From a virus, in IMG/VR virus record IMGVR_UViG_3300031951_009594, positions 1 to 21,379 of that record: a DNA stretch of 21,379 nt, one strand, 5' to 3'. The position numbers and the translations under genes are program-made. Shown in pieces: positions 1 to 6,912 of the stretch (its first letter is position 1; each line of letters opens with the position of its first letter). A model generated the notes under the pieces. It was given only the letters and a program-made list of their open reading frames with translations, did no database searches and had not been told where the DNA came from.

Positions 1-498
1 GCGCAAGGTACTACTGGAACGCAGGGAATAACCGGATCTCAAGGTACTACAGGCTCGCAAGGAATTTCTGGAGCAGCCACTACAGTAAGCGATGATACGA
101 CAACTAACGCAACGCGTTATGTATCATTTACTAGCTCAACAACAGGAACGGTCACCGATCTTAATGTTTCTTCGTCTAAATTATTCTTTAATCCATCTAC
201 CGGCCAGTTGAACGCAAACGAATTCAACTCGCTATCGGATATTACATACAAAGAAGATTTCCAAACGATAGATAGCGCTACAGACATACTCGATAAAATA
301 AAGGCATATCAGTTTACGTGGAAAAACACTGGTGTTAAAAGCTACGGTGTAATTGCGCAAGAACTTGAAAAGTTACTACCAGAACTAATAAACAATACGC
401 ATGGTTCTAAGTATGTCAACTATATTCCTCTAATTGCTATCTTGTTAGAAGGATATAAAGATCTTTCTAGTCGCATAAAGAGTTTAGAAAAAGAATAA
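1..498 (+). CDS. Phage tail fibre, collagen-like stalk plus C-terminal S74 chaperone domain (5' partial)
   Basis: The frame is open from base 1, so the N-terminus lies outside the window; 165 residues are visible. The first ~27 residues are collagen-like Gly-x-y triplets rich in T, Q and S (GTTGTQG, GSQGTTGSQG), typical of trimeric phage fibre stalks. A short beta-type stretch follows (about residues 28-68). The C-terminal ~90 residues match the S74 intramolecular chaperone (endosialidase-type) pattern: a SDITYKED start, a helix with ILDKIKAYQFTW, the GVIAQELEKLLPEL block, a YIPLIAILLEG block and a final coiled-coil-like helix ending in SLEKE. In this family the domain assists trimer folding and often cleaves itself off at the Ser of the N-terminal SD. 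A TTG at 208 could be called as a start, but the collagen repeats upstream in the same frame show it is internal. Confidence 0.85.
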   Translation, partial: AQGTTGTQGITGSQGTTGSQGISGAATTVSDDTTTNATRYVSFTSSTTGTVTDLNVSSSKLFFNPSTGQLNANEFNSLSDITYKEDFQTIDSATDILDKIKAYQFTWKNTGVKSYGVIAQELEKLLPELINNTHGSKYVNYIPLIAILLEGYKDLSSRIKSLEKE

Positions 499-501
499 AT
501 A
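494..501 (+). promoter_or_regulatory. Possible T4-type late promoter (AATAAATA)
   Basis: AATAAATA overlaps the stop codon of the S74 fibre gene and fits the relaxed NATAAATA form of the T4-like late -10 box. Transcription would start near 507 and run into the small structural gene and the propeller array. The motif is common by chance in AT-rich sequence and also occurs inside several coding regions here, so this is weaker than the two TATAAATA sites. The rest of the 499-603 gap holds only a short TGATT/AATCA inverted repeat (546-556) and no ORF or tRNA that I can see. Confidence 0.35.
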
Positions 502-589
502 TACACGACAGCCGAGTATCCTACGTGGACGCGAAGATGGCTTGATGATTGAATCAGTGATCGCCGCTTTGTCTCCAAGTATATATTCT

Positions 590-596
590 AGAAGGA
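590..596 (+). promoter_or_regulatory. Strong ribosome binding site that fixes the start at 604
   Basis: AGAAGGAG is a near-perfect Shine-Dalgarno sequence. The ATG at 598 is only one base away, while the in-frame ATG at 604 is seven bases away, so 604 is the credible start. Confidence 0.8.
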
Positions 597-603
597 GATG
601 AGC

Positions 604-849
604 ATGGCAATTAAGATTCAAGGTACGACGATCATTAATGACGTCACCGCATACATAGATATAAATGGCACCACGGCAATTAAAGTACCAGCCGGTACCC
701 TTTTACAAAGACCGACGGGTGTAACTGGCCAATTAAGATATAACACAACGGACGCAACATTCGAAGGTTTTAACGGGACTGCGTGGGGCCCGCTAGGGGG
801 TGGTGCTGACGAACTTGCAAGAACTCTGGCAACGTTGGCGCTACCATAA
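604..849 (+). CDS. Small phage structural/tail-fibre-type protein (GTAW motif)
   Basis: This 81-residue protein begins MAIKIQGTTIINDV when the start is set by the strong Shine-Dalgarno at 590-596. It has the layout of small virion-associated modules of marine T4-like phages: an N-terminal strand-forming segment, then an AIKVPAGT segment, then a TGQLRYNTTDATFEGFNGTAW block (about residues 42-62) followed by a glycine run. The RYN...FEGFNGTAW element also occurs at fibre C-termini and resembles the NGT.W/GTAW element in the N-terminal modules of the propeller genes that follow. Its stop codon shares one base with the start of the next gene (TAATG), so the two are probably translationally coupled. 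Exact role unknown; probably a fibre or tail accessory protein. Confidence 0.7.
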   Translation: MAIKIQGTTIINDVTAYIDINGTTAIKVPAGTLLQRPTGVTGQLRYNTTDATFEGFNGTAWGPLGGGADELARTLATLALP

Positions 850-2198
850 TGACTGTAGGAATACAACCACTCGTAGATGAAGTAAATACAAATGTAGCAG
901 GGGCGTTAACAACCCTAGAGCAGTTGCAACTCGCGAGTGTAATGCAAGATTTTGATCAAGGATTTACAAAGTGCGTAGCTAACTGCGCAGCGCTTCCAGC
1001 TGCAGCTGATAACAAAGGTCGTTGGATCTTTCTTCAAGACGTTTGCAGTTATCGTTGGAGCGACGGGACAGCTTGGTCAAGAGATTTTGCTAGTATTGAA
1101 CAAAATATTGCTTTTTCATTTGGATGCAATGCTGATAACCAGCTGGGTGACAGAACCACAACCAACAGATCTTCTCCAGTGTCAGTCTTAGGTGATGTCT
1201 TATACTGGTGTCAGGTGAGCGCTGGTAATGGATTTAATATTGGAGTTCGCAGTGATATGACTGCTTGGGGTTGGGGCTGTAACGCAGGGGGCGAACTAGG
1301 TGACTGTACTAGCGTTAATAGAATCATACCTAGGCCAGTCGTTGGTGGCTTTGGTGACTGGTGTCAGGTTAGTGCCGGAGCAAATCATAGTATAGGTGTT
1401 CGTCAGAATGGAACTGCTTGGGCCTGGGGGTTGGGATCATGTGGTCAGCTGGGTGATGGAACTTCAGTAAGCAAGTCTTCTCCAGTATTAGTCGTCGGCG
1501 GTTTTACGGACTGGTGTCAAGTAAGCGCCGGTGAACACTTCATACTTGGTGTTCGTCAAAATGGAACGGCCTGGGGTTGGGGTTGTGGTAGTGGAGGTCG
1601 TCTCGGTAACGAAACAACAGTCAATAAATGTTCTCCAGTATCAGTTGTTGGCGGTTTTAGTGACTGGTGTCAGGTTAGCGCTGGGACCGCTCACAGTCTA
1701 GGTGTTCGACAGAACGGGACCGCTTGGGCCTGGGGATGTAATACTTGTGGCCCACTGGGCGACGGCACTACAGTTGATAAATCTTCTCCTGTGTCAGTCG
1801 TAGGTGGCTTTACCGACTGGTGTCAGGTTAGTGCCGGAGCAAATCATAGTCTAGGTGTTCGACAGAATGGAACTGCTTGGGGTTGGGGTGCTGGCGCTGA
1901 CGGACGCATTGGTAACGGAACTATAGTTAGTGTATCTTCTCCAGTGTCAGTCGTCGGCGGGTTCACGGACTGGTGTCAAGTAAGTGCCGGGCTTGGGCAC
2001 AGTCTAGGCGTTCGCCAAAATGGCACCGCTTGGGCTTGGGGACAGGGTTCAACTGGTCGTCTTGGTGATGGCACGGTCGTAAACAAATCTTCTCCAGTGT
2101 CAATCGCTGGCGGACTAACCGGTTGGAGATGCGTAAGTATATATACAAATGGTAATCATAGCTTAGCTGTTAGATCTGATAGTACGAAGGGTTTTTAA
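849..2198 (+). CDS. RCC1-type seven-bladed beta-propeller tail protein, copy 1
   Basis: 449 residues. Residues 1-88 are an N-terminal module with a helical start and a ...CAALPAAADNKGRWIF... / YRWSDGTAW pattern, the same module type as in the five paralogues. From residue 89 there are seven repeats of about 51 residues. Each has an AWG strand, a variable 4-residue loop, G.LGD, SSPVSVVGGF, DWCQVSAG, two or three variable residues, then HSLGVRQNGTAW. The last repeat stops before its final strand, and the array opens with a matching FSFG strand, so the N-terminal strand can close the ring. Blade 2 (residues ~141-191) has the divergent IIPRPVVGG. Blade 7 has GLTGWRCVSIYTNG. I infer a receptor-binding or fibre-tip role from context; sequence alone shows only the fold. 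The start overlaps the previous stop by one base and has no clear Shine-Dalgarno. Confidence 0.85.
   Translation: MTVGIQPLVDEVNTNVAGALTTLEQLQLASVMQDFDQGFTKCVANCAALPAAADNKGRWIFLQDVCSYRWSDGTAWSRDFASIEQNIAFSFGCNADNQLGDRTTTNRSSPVSVLGDVLYWCQVSAGNGFNIGVRSDMTAWGWGCNAGGELGDCTSVNRIIPRPVVGGFGDWCQVSAGANHSIGVRQNGTAWAWGLGSCGQLGDGTSVSKSSPVLVVGGFTDWCQVSAGEHFILGVRQNGTAWGWGCGSGGRLGNETTVNKCSPVSVVGGFSDWCQVSAGTAHSLGVRQNGTAWAWGCNTCGPLGDGTTVDKSSPVSVVGGFTDWCQVSAGANHSLGVRQNGTAWGWGAGADGRIGNGTIVSVSSPVSVVGGFTDWCQVSAGLGHSLGVRQNGTAWAWGQGSTGRLGDGTVVNKSSPVSIAGGLTGWRCVSIYTNGNHSLAVRSDSTKGF
1729..1780 (+). repeat. 52-bp exact direct repeat, partner at 2450-2501
   Basis: Blade 5 of copy 1 and blade 1 of copy 2 share 52 identical bases covering the AWG strand and the variable loop CNTCGPLGDGTTVDK. 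The blades occupy different positions in their propellers, so blade units have moved out of register between genes. Confidence 0.85.
1806..1867 (+). repeat. 62-bp exact direct repeat, partner at 7884-7945
   Basis: Read base by base, positions 1806-1867 (copy 1, end of blade 5) and 7884-7945 (copy 5, end of blade 5) are identical over 62 bp. They span FTDWCQVSAGANHSLGVRQN, including the second variable loop. The flanks differ at the next base on each side. A near-identical segment also lies around 4660-4710 in copy 3. Confidence 0.85.
1934..1984 (+). repeat. 51-bp exact direct repeat, partner at 8012-8062
   Basis: Blade 6 of copy 1 and blade 6 of copy 5 share 51 identical bases covering SSPVSVVGGFTDWCQV. 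A version with one mismatch lies in copy 6 at about 9208-9258. Confidence 0.8.
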
Positions 2199-2199
2199 T

Positions 2200-3513
2200 A
2201 TGAACGTAACGAATCTAATACTCAATCTTAAATCAAAAATCGGCGATGCTACGATTGATCAGCAGATGCTTTCAAAAGCAATAAAATTGTTAGAACTTGG
2301 TACTATTGAATCAGTTTCATCATTTTCAAGTCTTCCGAACGCTGCTACAACAGGCAGAGATAAATTATACTTGGTTGAGTTTGACGGCCTATACAAAACT
2401 AACGGAACTTATTGGGCGCCTTTTGCTCAGGATTTTTCACCAGCTTTTTCCTGGGGATGTAATACTTGTGGCCCACTGGGCGACGGCACTACAGTTGATA
2501 AGTCTTCTCCAGTGTCAGTCGTTGGTGGCTTTACCGACTGGTGTCAGGTAGATGCAGGTCACAACCATAGTCTAGGAGTTCGTACTAACGGAACTGCTTG
2601 GGCTTGGGGTCAAGGCTCAGATGGTCGCCTTGGTGACGGAACAGCAGTCAATAAATCTTCGCCTGTGTTAGTCTCTGGAGGATTTAGTGACTGGTGTCAG
2701 GTAAGCGTTGGATATATGCAAAGTATAGGAGTTCGACAGAACGGGACCGCTTGGGCTTGGGGTGCTGGTATTGGCGGACAACTTGGTGATAATACAATAG
2801 TTGATAAGTCTTCTCCAGTTTCAGTCGTAGGTGGCATTACAGACTGGTGTCAAGTAAGTGCTGGGGAATGCTACAATTTAGGAGTGCGCCAAGGTGGGGG
2901 CGCTTGGGCGTGGGGATCGGCAATCAACGGGAAACTAGGCGACGGAACAACAGTCGGTAAATCTTCGCCAGTATTAGTAGCAGGCGGTTTTAGTGACTGG
3001 TGTCAGGTAGATGCAGGTAACTACCATAGTCTAGGAGTTCGACAGAACGGGACTGCTTGGGCTTGGGGCACTGGTTGCCGTGGGCAGGTTGGTGACGGAA
3101 CAACAGTTAATAAATCTTCTCCTGTGTTAGTCGTAGGTGGCTTTACCGACTGGTGTCAGGTTAGTGCCGGATTTGTTCACAGCATAGGAGTTCGTCAGAA
3201 TGGAACCCTGTGGGCATGGGGGCAAGGGGTAGGAGGTCTACTAGGTGATAACACTGTAGTTGCTAAATCTTCTCCAGTGTCAGTCGTTGGAGGTTTTACA
3301 GATTGGTGCCAAGTGAGTGCTGGAGGTGTTCACAGTTTGGGTATTCGCACAAATGGAACAGCTTGGGCTTGGGGTTGCGGCACAAATGGTCGCCTTGGTG
3401 ATAATACAACAGTTAATAAATCTTCGCCTGTGTTAGTCTCTGGAGGATTTAGTGACTGGTGTCAGGTAAGTACTTTTGTCACTAGCGCAGCAATTAGGAG
3501 AACGAATGTATGA
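2200..3513 (+). CDS. RCC1-type seven-bladed beta-propeller tail protein, copy 2
   Basis: 437 residues, starting one base after the previous stop with AAGGG at about 2187-2191 as a Shine-Dalgarno. Residues 1-82 form the N-terminal module (helical LSKAIKLLELG, then SSFSSLPNAATTG, LYLVEFDGLYKTNGTYW), close in pattern to copy 3. Seven RCC1-type repeats follow from residue 83. Blade 1 begins CNTCGPLGDGTTVDK, identical in amino acids to blade 5 of copy 1 and in a 52-bp DNA block. Blades 2 and 7 share a 56-bp identical block. Blade 3 has lost the usual QNGTAW (QGGGAW). The C-terminus ends ...AAIRRTNV, like copy 3 (...ALRRTNFV) and unlike copies 1 and 5 (...KGF). The stop overlaps the next ATG (ATGA). 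Probably a virion-surface recognition protein. Confidence 0.85.
   Translation: MNVTNLILNLKSKIGDATIDQQMLSKAIKLLELGTIESVSSFSSLPNAATTGRDKLYLVEFDGLYKTNGTYWAPFAQDFSPAFSWGCNTCGPLGDGTTVDKSSPVSVVGGFTDWCQVDAGHNHSLGVRTNGTAWAWGQGSDGRLGDGTAVNKSSPVLVSGGFSDWCQVSVGYMQSIGVRQNGTAWAWGAGIGGQLGDNTIVDKSSPVSVVGGITDWCQVSAGECYNLGVRQGGGAWAWGSAINGKLGDGTTVGKSSPVLVAGGFSDWCQVDAGNYHSLGVRQNGTAWAWGTGCRGQVGDGTTVNKSSPVLVVGGFTDWCQVSAGFVHSIGVRQNGTLWAWGQGVGGLLGDNTVVAKSSPVSVVGGFTDWCQVSAGGVHSLGIRTNGTAWAWGCGTNGRLGDNTTVNKSSPVLVSGGFSDWCQVSTFVTSAAIRRTNV
2650..2705 (+). repeat. 56-bp exact direct repeat, partner at 3415-3470
   Basis: Identical 56-bp blocks in blades 2 and 7 of copy 2, covering NKSSPVLVSGGFSDWCQV. Flanking bases differ (C versus T on the left, C versus T on the right). 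This fits intragenic blade duplication or conversion. Confidence 0.85.
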
Positions 3514-4880
3514 ACTTAGCACAATTTCAAATATTACTCCAAAAAGCAATCGACAGTTCAAGTAATACACTCGATTACCTATTTCTATCAAGAGCAGTCC
3601 AAACTCTAGCCGTAGGACAGGTAAGAGAAGTTGCCACATACGCAAACTTACCTTCAGCTGCATCTAACGAAGGACTGTTAGTATTCGTAACGGCGGATGA
3701 AAGGATTTATTGGAGTACTGGAACTGGCTGGTATAATCTTATCGATGAAAATAAAGGAATTGCGTATGCATGGGGTGGTGGGGGCAGAGGTAAACTAGGT
3801 GATAATACAGAAGTCAATAAATCTTCTCCAGTTTCAGTCATTGGTAGCTTTACAGACTGGTGTCAAGTAAGCGCCGGTGGTAGTCACAGTATTGGCCTTC
3901 GCTCTAACGGAACTGTCTGGGCATGGGGGTGTAGTGCATATGGCCGCCTCGGTGATAACTGCACTGTTCTACCAAGTTCTTCTGGTAGATCTTCACCAGT
4001 ATCAGTAGTCGGCGGTTTTACAGACTGGTGTTATGTAAGTGCCGGGGATGACCACAACTTAGGTGTTCGTACTAATGGAACTGCATGGGGTTGGGGAAAC
4101 CCGTGCCATGGGGTACTAGGTAACAACTTCAACGGTTCCATTAATGTTATTGATGGAACCGGTGGTTTCTCTTCTCCAGTGTCAGTCGTTGGTGGCTTTA
4201 CAGACTGGTGCCAAGTGAGCGCTGGGGGCAGTCACAGTCTAGGTGTTCGACGGAACGGGACCGCTTGGGCTTGGGGATGCGGTAGTTACGGTCTTCTTGG
4301 CGATGGCACTACAGTATGCAAGTCTTCTCCAGTATTAGTCGTCGGCGGTTTTACGGACTGGTGTCAGGTAGATGCAGGTGGCGGTCGCAACTTAGGTGTT
4401 CGCCAAAATGGAACTGCATGGGGTTGGGGTTGCGGCTCCAATGGTCGCCTTGGTGACGGAACAACAGTTAATAAATCTTCTCCAGTGTCAGTAGTTGGAG
4501 GCTTTACCGACTGGTGTCAGGTTAGCGCTGGGTCCGCTCACAGTCTAGGTGTTCGTACTAACGGAACCGCTTGGGCGTGGGGAGCGGCTTTCTGCGGGAA
4601 ACTAGGCGACGGAACAACAGTCAATAAATCTTCGCCAGTATCAGTCGTCGGTGGGTTCTTTGACTGGTGTCAGGTTAGTGCCGGAGCAAATCATAGTCTA
4701 GGTGTTCGCCAGAATGGAACCGCTTGGGCATGGGGAATTGCTGCTTGCGGCGTTTTAGGATCTGGTGCGCCTGCCAATGCATCTTCTCCAGTATCAGTCG
4801 TCGGTGGCTTTACAGACTGGTGTCAAGTAAGCGCTAGCAATTATCACAGCTTAGCTCTAAGAAGAACAAATTTCGTATAA
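3510..4880 (+). CDS. RCC1-type seven-bladed beta-propeller tail protein, copy 3
   Basis: 456 residues, ATGA-coupled to copy 2. The N-terminal module (1-84) carries LFLSRAVQTLAVGQVREV, then ATYANLPSAASNEG, VFVTADERIYWSTGTGW. Seven blades follow from residue 85. This copy has the most loop-length change: blade 2 carries an insertion (CTVLPSSSGRSSP in place of TTVNKSSP) and blade 3 a longer one (NNFNGSINVIDGTGGFSSP). Both fall in the same inter-strand loop, upstream of the SSPVSVVGG strand. Blades 4-6 are close to consensus and share long DNA blocks with other copies. Blade 7 has GSGAPANASSP in place of GD.T.V.KSSP. The protein ends LALRRTNFV, as in copy 2. About 24 nt separate its stop from the DUF4376-like gene. 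Confidence 0.85.
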   Translation: MNLAQFQILLQKAIDSSSNTLDYLFLSRAVQTLAVGQVREVATYANLPSAASNEGLLVFVTADERIYWSTGTGWYNLIDENKGIAYAWGGGGRGKLGDNTEVNKSSPVSVIGSFTDWCQVSAGGSHSIGLRSNGTVWAWGCSAYGRLGDNCTVLPSSSGRSSPVSVVGGFTDWCYVSAGDDHNLGVRTNGTAWGWGNPCHGVLGNNFNGSINVIDGTGGFSSPVSVVGGFTDWCQVSAGGSHSLGVRRNGTAWAWGCGSYGLLGDGTTVCKSSPVLVVGGFTDWCQVDAGGGRNLGVRQNGTAWGWGCGSNGRLGDGTTVNKSSPVSVVGGFTDWCQVSAGSAHSLGVRTNGTAWAWGAAFCGKLGDGTTVNKSSPVSVVGGFFDWCQVSAGANHSLGVRQNGTAWAWGIAACGVLGSGAPANASSPVSVVGGFTDWCQVSASNYHSLALRRTNFV

Positions 4881-4904
4881 TGATAATTACAAAGGAGAAA
4901 ATAA

Positions 4905-5546
4905 ATGTATGCAGTAGTTTATAACGATAGAGTAATTGTCGGACCAATGGATTGGAACCGCGCAATTTTTCAAGGATCTCTAGAAAAAGAAAATGTCACG
5001 GCTGGCATTCCTAGAGTAGCGCCAGAAACTCTTCCATATATTATTAATGAAGACACAAGAATTGCACTAGTAGAAGAACAGAGACCAGAAATCAATCCTA
5101 TGGTAGAATACTACTATGGACCACAGTGGGATCTTTCCGGTGACAAGGCGGTCGCAGTATATGAAGTAGTAGATACACTAGTTGATTTCGCTCGCGATAA
5201 TTTTAAAACTAAAGCGGCCGAAGCAAGATGGAAAAAAGAAACAGCTGGAACGAAAATAAATATACAAGGTACCGAAGTTAGTCTAGATACTAGCCGTGAC
5301 GGAAGAAATATTTTCATACAGAAGTATTCTATTATGACGGAAGAAGAAGTTGCAAATTGGAAATTCCCAGAAGGTTGGCTCACTCTTACAAAGAGCGATC
5401 TTGGTTCTATTGTTTCTGCCGGTTCGAGTTATATTCAAAGTTGCTTTGACTGGGAGAAAACAATTAATGATGAAATTAATGCAGCGACATCAAAAGAAGA
5501 ATTGGTATCTATTGGTGAACAAATAGCGGAACAGATGGTAGAATAA
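4905..5546 (+). CDS. DUF4376-like protein, probable tail-fibre assembly chaperone
   Basis: 213 residues, with a strong AAAGGAG at 4891-4897, seven bases from the ATG. The N-terminal half (about 1-90) starts MYAVVYNDRVIVGP and is not clearly assignable. From about residue 94 the pattern resembles DUF4376, a domain common in phage proteins encoded beside tail fibres: a helix with KAAEARWKKETAG, a strand pair KINIQGTEVSLDTSRDG, a WLTLTKSDL segment and a C-terminal helix with CFDWEKTINDEINAATSKEEL. Related proteins are annotated as tail-fibre assembly chaperones, which fits a gene placed in the middle of six propeller genes. It has a different composition from them, with no repeats and few glycines. 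The role is inferred from family and position. Confidence 0.65.
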   Translation: MYAVVYNDRVIVGPMDWNRAIFQGSLEKENVTAGIPRVAPETLPYIINEDTRIALVEEQRPEINPMVEYYYGPQWDLSGDKAVAVYEVVDTLVDFARDNFKTKAAEARWKKETAGTKINIQGTEVSLDTSRDGRNIFIQKYSIMTEEEVANWKFPEGWLTLTKSDLGSIVSAGSSYIQSCFDWEKTINDEINAATSKEELVSIGEQIAEQMVE

Positions 5547-5547
5547 T

Positions 5548-6912
5548 ATGCCCCCAATCGATAAACCAGGTTTGGTATCAAAACTAACGACCGTAGTTAA
5601 TACTGCGTATGAAACCGGGTCATATCTTGTTGAAGACGTATTAGCAACATCTTTATCTATGACTGCACTGAGTGAGATTAATATTGTCACTGTATCTGAC
5701 GTACTTTCATTGCCGAATCTTAAATATTACGATTCGCCAAACGCAATGATCTATTACGTTAACGATATAGACGTATTTGCGGTAAGTTCTAATTTTAAGT
5801 GGCTAACACTTGACGGCAGGCTTCTAAGGCAGGATACCACATACGGAAAAATTTGGTCTTGGGGAAATAACAATCTTGGCCAACTAGGTGATAGTACAGC
5901 AGTTTCTAAATCGTCTCCGGTATCAACTGCACCATCTGGTTGGTGTCAGTTAAGCGCTGGCGAATGTCATAGTTTGGCCGTCTGTACAAATGGTACAGCA
6001 TGGGCTTGGGGTTCAAACTTTTTAGGTAAACTTGGTGACAATACTGCTGTCACCAAGTCTTCTCCAGTGTCAGTAGTTGGCGGCTTCACAGACTGGTGCC
6101 AAGTTAGTGCTGGGAACTATCATAGTCTAGGTGTTCGCACTAATGGAACGGCTTGGGCTTGGGGGGCAAACACTTTTGGGCAGCTAGGTGACTGCACTAC
6201 AGTCGCAAAGTCTTCACCAGTATCAGTAATTAGCGGTATTACAGGGTGGTGTCGTGTAAGCGCAGGCACACTGTTTAGTATCGGAATTAGAGCAAACGGT
6301 GAAGCGTTTGGTTGGGGCAATGCCGGGTCTGGCCGTCTTGGGGATGGTACCACAGTTTCTAAATCTTCGCCTGCTCTAATTTCTGGAGGATTTAATAACT
6401 GGTGTCAGGTTAGTGCTGGCGGAGGTCATGCACTAGGAGTGCGTACCAATTCATCCGTTTGGGCTTGGGGAGGAAACTCTTTCGGTCAACTCGGTGATAA
6501 CACGGTAGTTTCTAAATCTTCTCCAGTACAAGTAGTCGGTGGTTTTAATAACTGGCGCGAGGTAAGCGCTGGTGGGTGTCACAGCCTTGGCCGCAGATCT
6601 GATGGAACTTTATATGCCTGGGGGAATGGTTGCTGCGGCAACCTCGGAGACAACTGCACAGTTTCCAGATCATCTCCAGTGTCAGTCTCTGGAGGATTTA
6701 CAGACTGGTGCCAAGTAAGCGCAGGATGCTGCCATAATATAGGTGTTAGAACTAATGGCACAGTCTGGGCTTGGGGTGTCGGGACATGTGGTCGTCTAGG
6801 AGACAATGCTGTCGCTAATAGATCTTCGCCAGTATCAGTCGTTGGTGGCTTTACAAGCTGGTGCGCGGTTAGTGCAGGTAACGACCATAGTCTAGGGATA
6901 ATAAGCTTATGA
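5548..6912 (+). CDS. RCC1-type seven-bladed beta-propeller tail protein, copy 4 (most divergent)
   Basis: 454 residues. The N-terminal module is longest here (1-101; VSDVLSLPNLKYYDSPNAMIYYV, then FKWLTLDGRLLRQD) and the seven blades start at about residue 102 with IWSWG. Blade sequences stray furthest from the array consensus: blade 1 has a shortened SSPVSTAPSGWCQLSAG, blade 3 has SVISGITGWCRVSAG and GEAFGWG, blade 4 has SPALISGGFNNWCQ, and blade 5 has FNNWREVSAGGCHSLGRRSDG. It is cysteine-rich in the variable loops (NGCCGN, SAGCCHN). Blade 3 shares ANTFG with blade 3 of copy 6. The protein ends abruptly in HSLGIISL, and the stop overlaps the next ATG (ATGA). The greater divergence suggests it has undergone less recent conversion than its neighbours. 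Confidence 0.85.
   Translation: MPPIDKPGLVSKLTTVVNTAYETGSYLVEDVLATSLSMTALSEINIVTVSDVLSLPNLKYYDSPNAMIYYVNDIDVFAVSSNFKWLTLDGRLLRQDTTYGKIWSWGNNNLGQLGDSTAVSKSSPVSTAPSGWCQLSAGECHSLAVCTNGTAWAWGSNFLGKLGDNTAVTKSSPVSVVGGFTDWCQVSAGNYHSLGVRTNGTAWAWGANTFGQLGDCTTVAKSSPVSVISGITGWCRVSAGTLFSIGIRANGEAFGWGNAGSGRLGDGTTVSKSSPALISGGFNNWCQVSAGGGHALGVRTNSSVWAWGGNSFGQLGDNTVVSKSSPVQVVGGFNNWREVSAGGCHSLGRRSDGTLYAWGNGCCGNLGDNCTVSRSSPVSVSGGFTDWCQVSAGCCHNIGVRTNGTVWAWGVGTCGRLGDNAVANRSSPVSVVGGFTSWCAVSAGNDHSLGIISL

Noticed and set aside
598-603. ATG at 598 as start of the small structural gene
   Set aside because: Only one base from the Shine-Dalgarno; the ATG at 604 has proper spacing.
499-603. tRNA or small RNA in the gap before the small structural gene
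   Set aside because: I could not form a cloverleaf or a stable long stem; only an 11-base TGATTGAATCA palindrome is present.
5255-5262. AATAAATA inside the DUF4376-like gene, and further NATAAATA matches near 11325, 13141, 14086, 15892, 16196 and 16930
   Set aside because: All are inside coding sequence and arise easily from Lys/Asn/Ile codons in AT-rich DNA; no supporting context.
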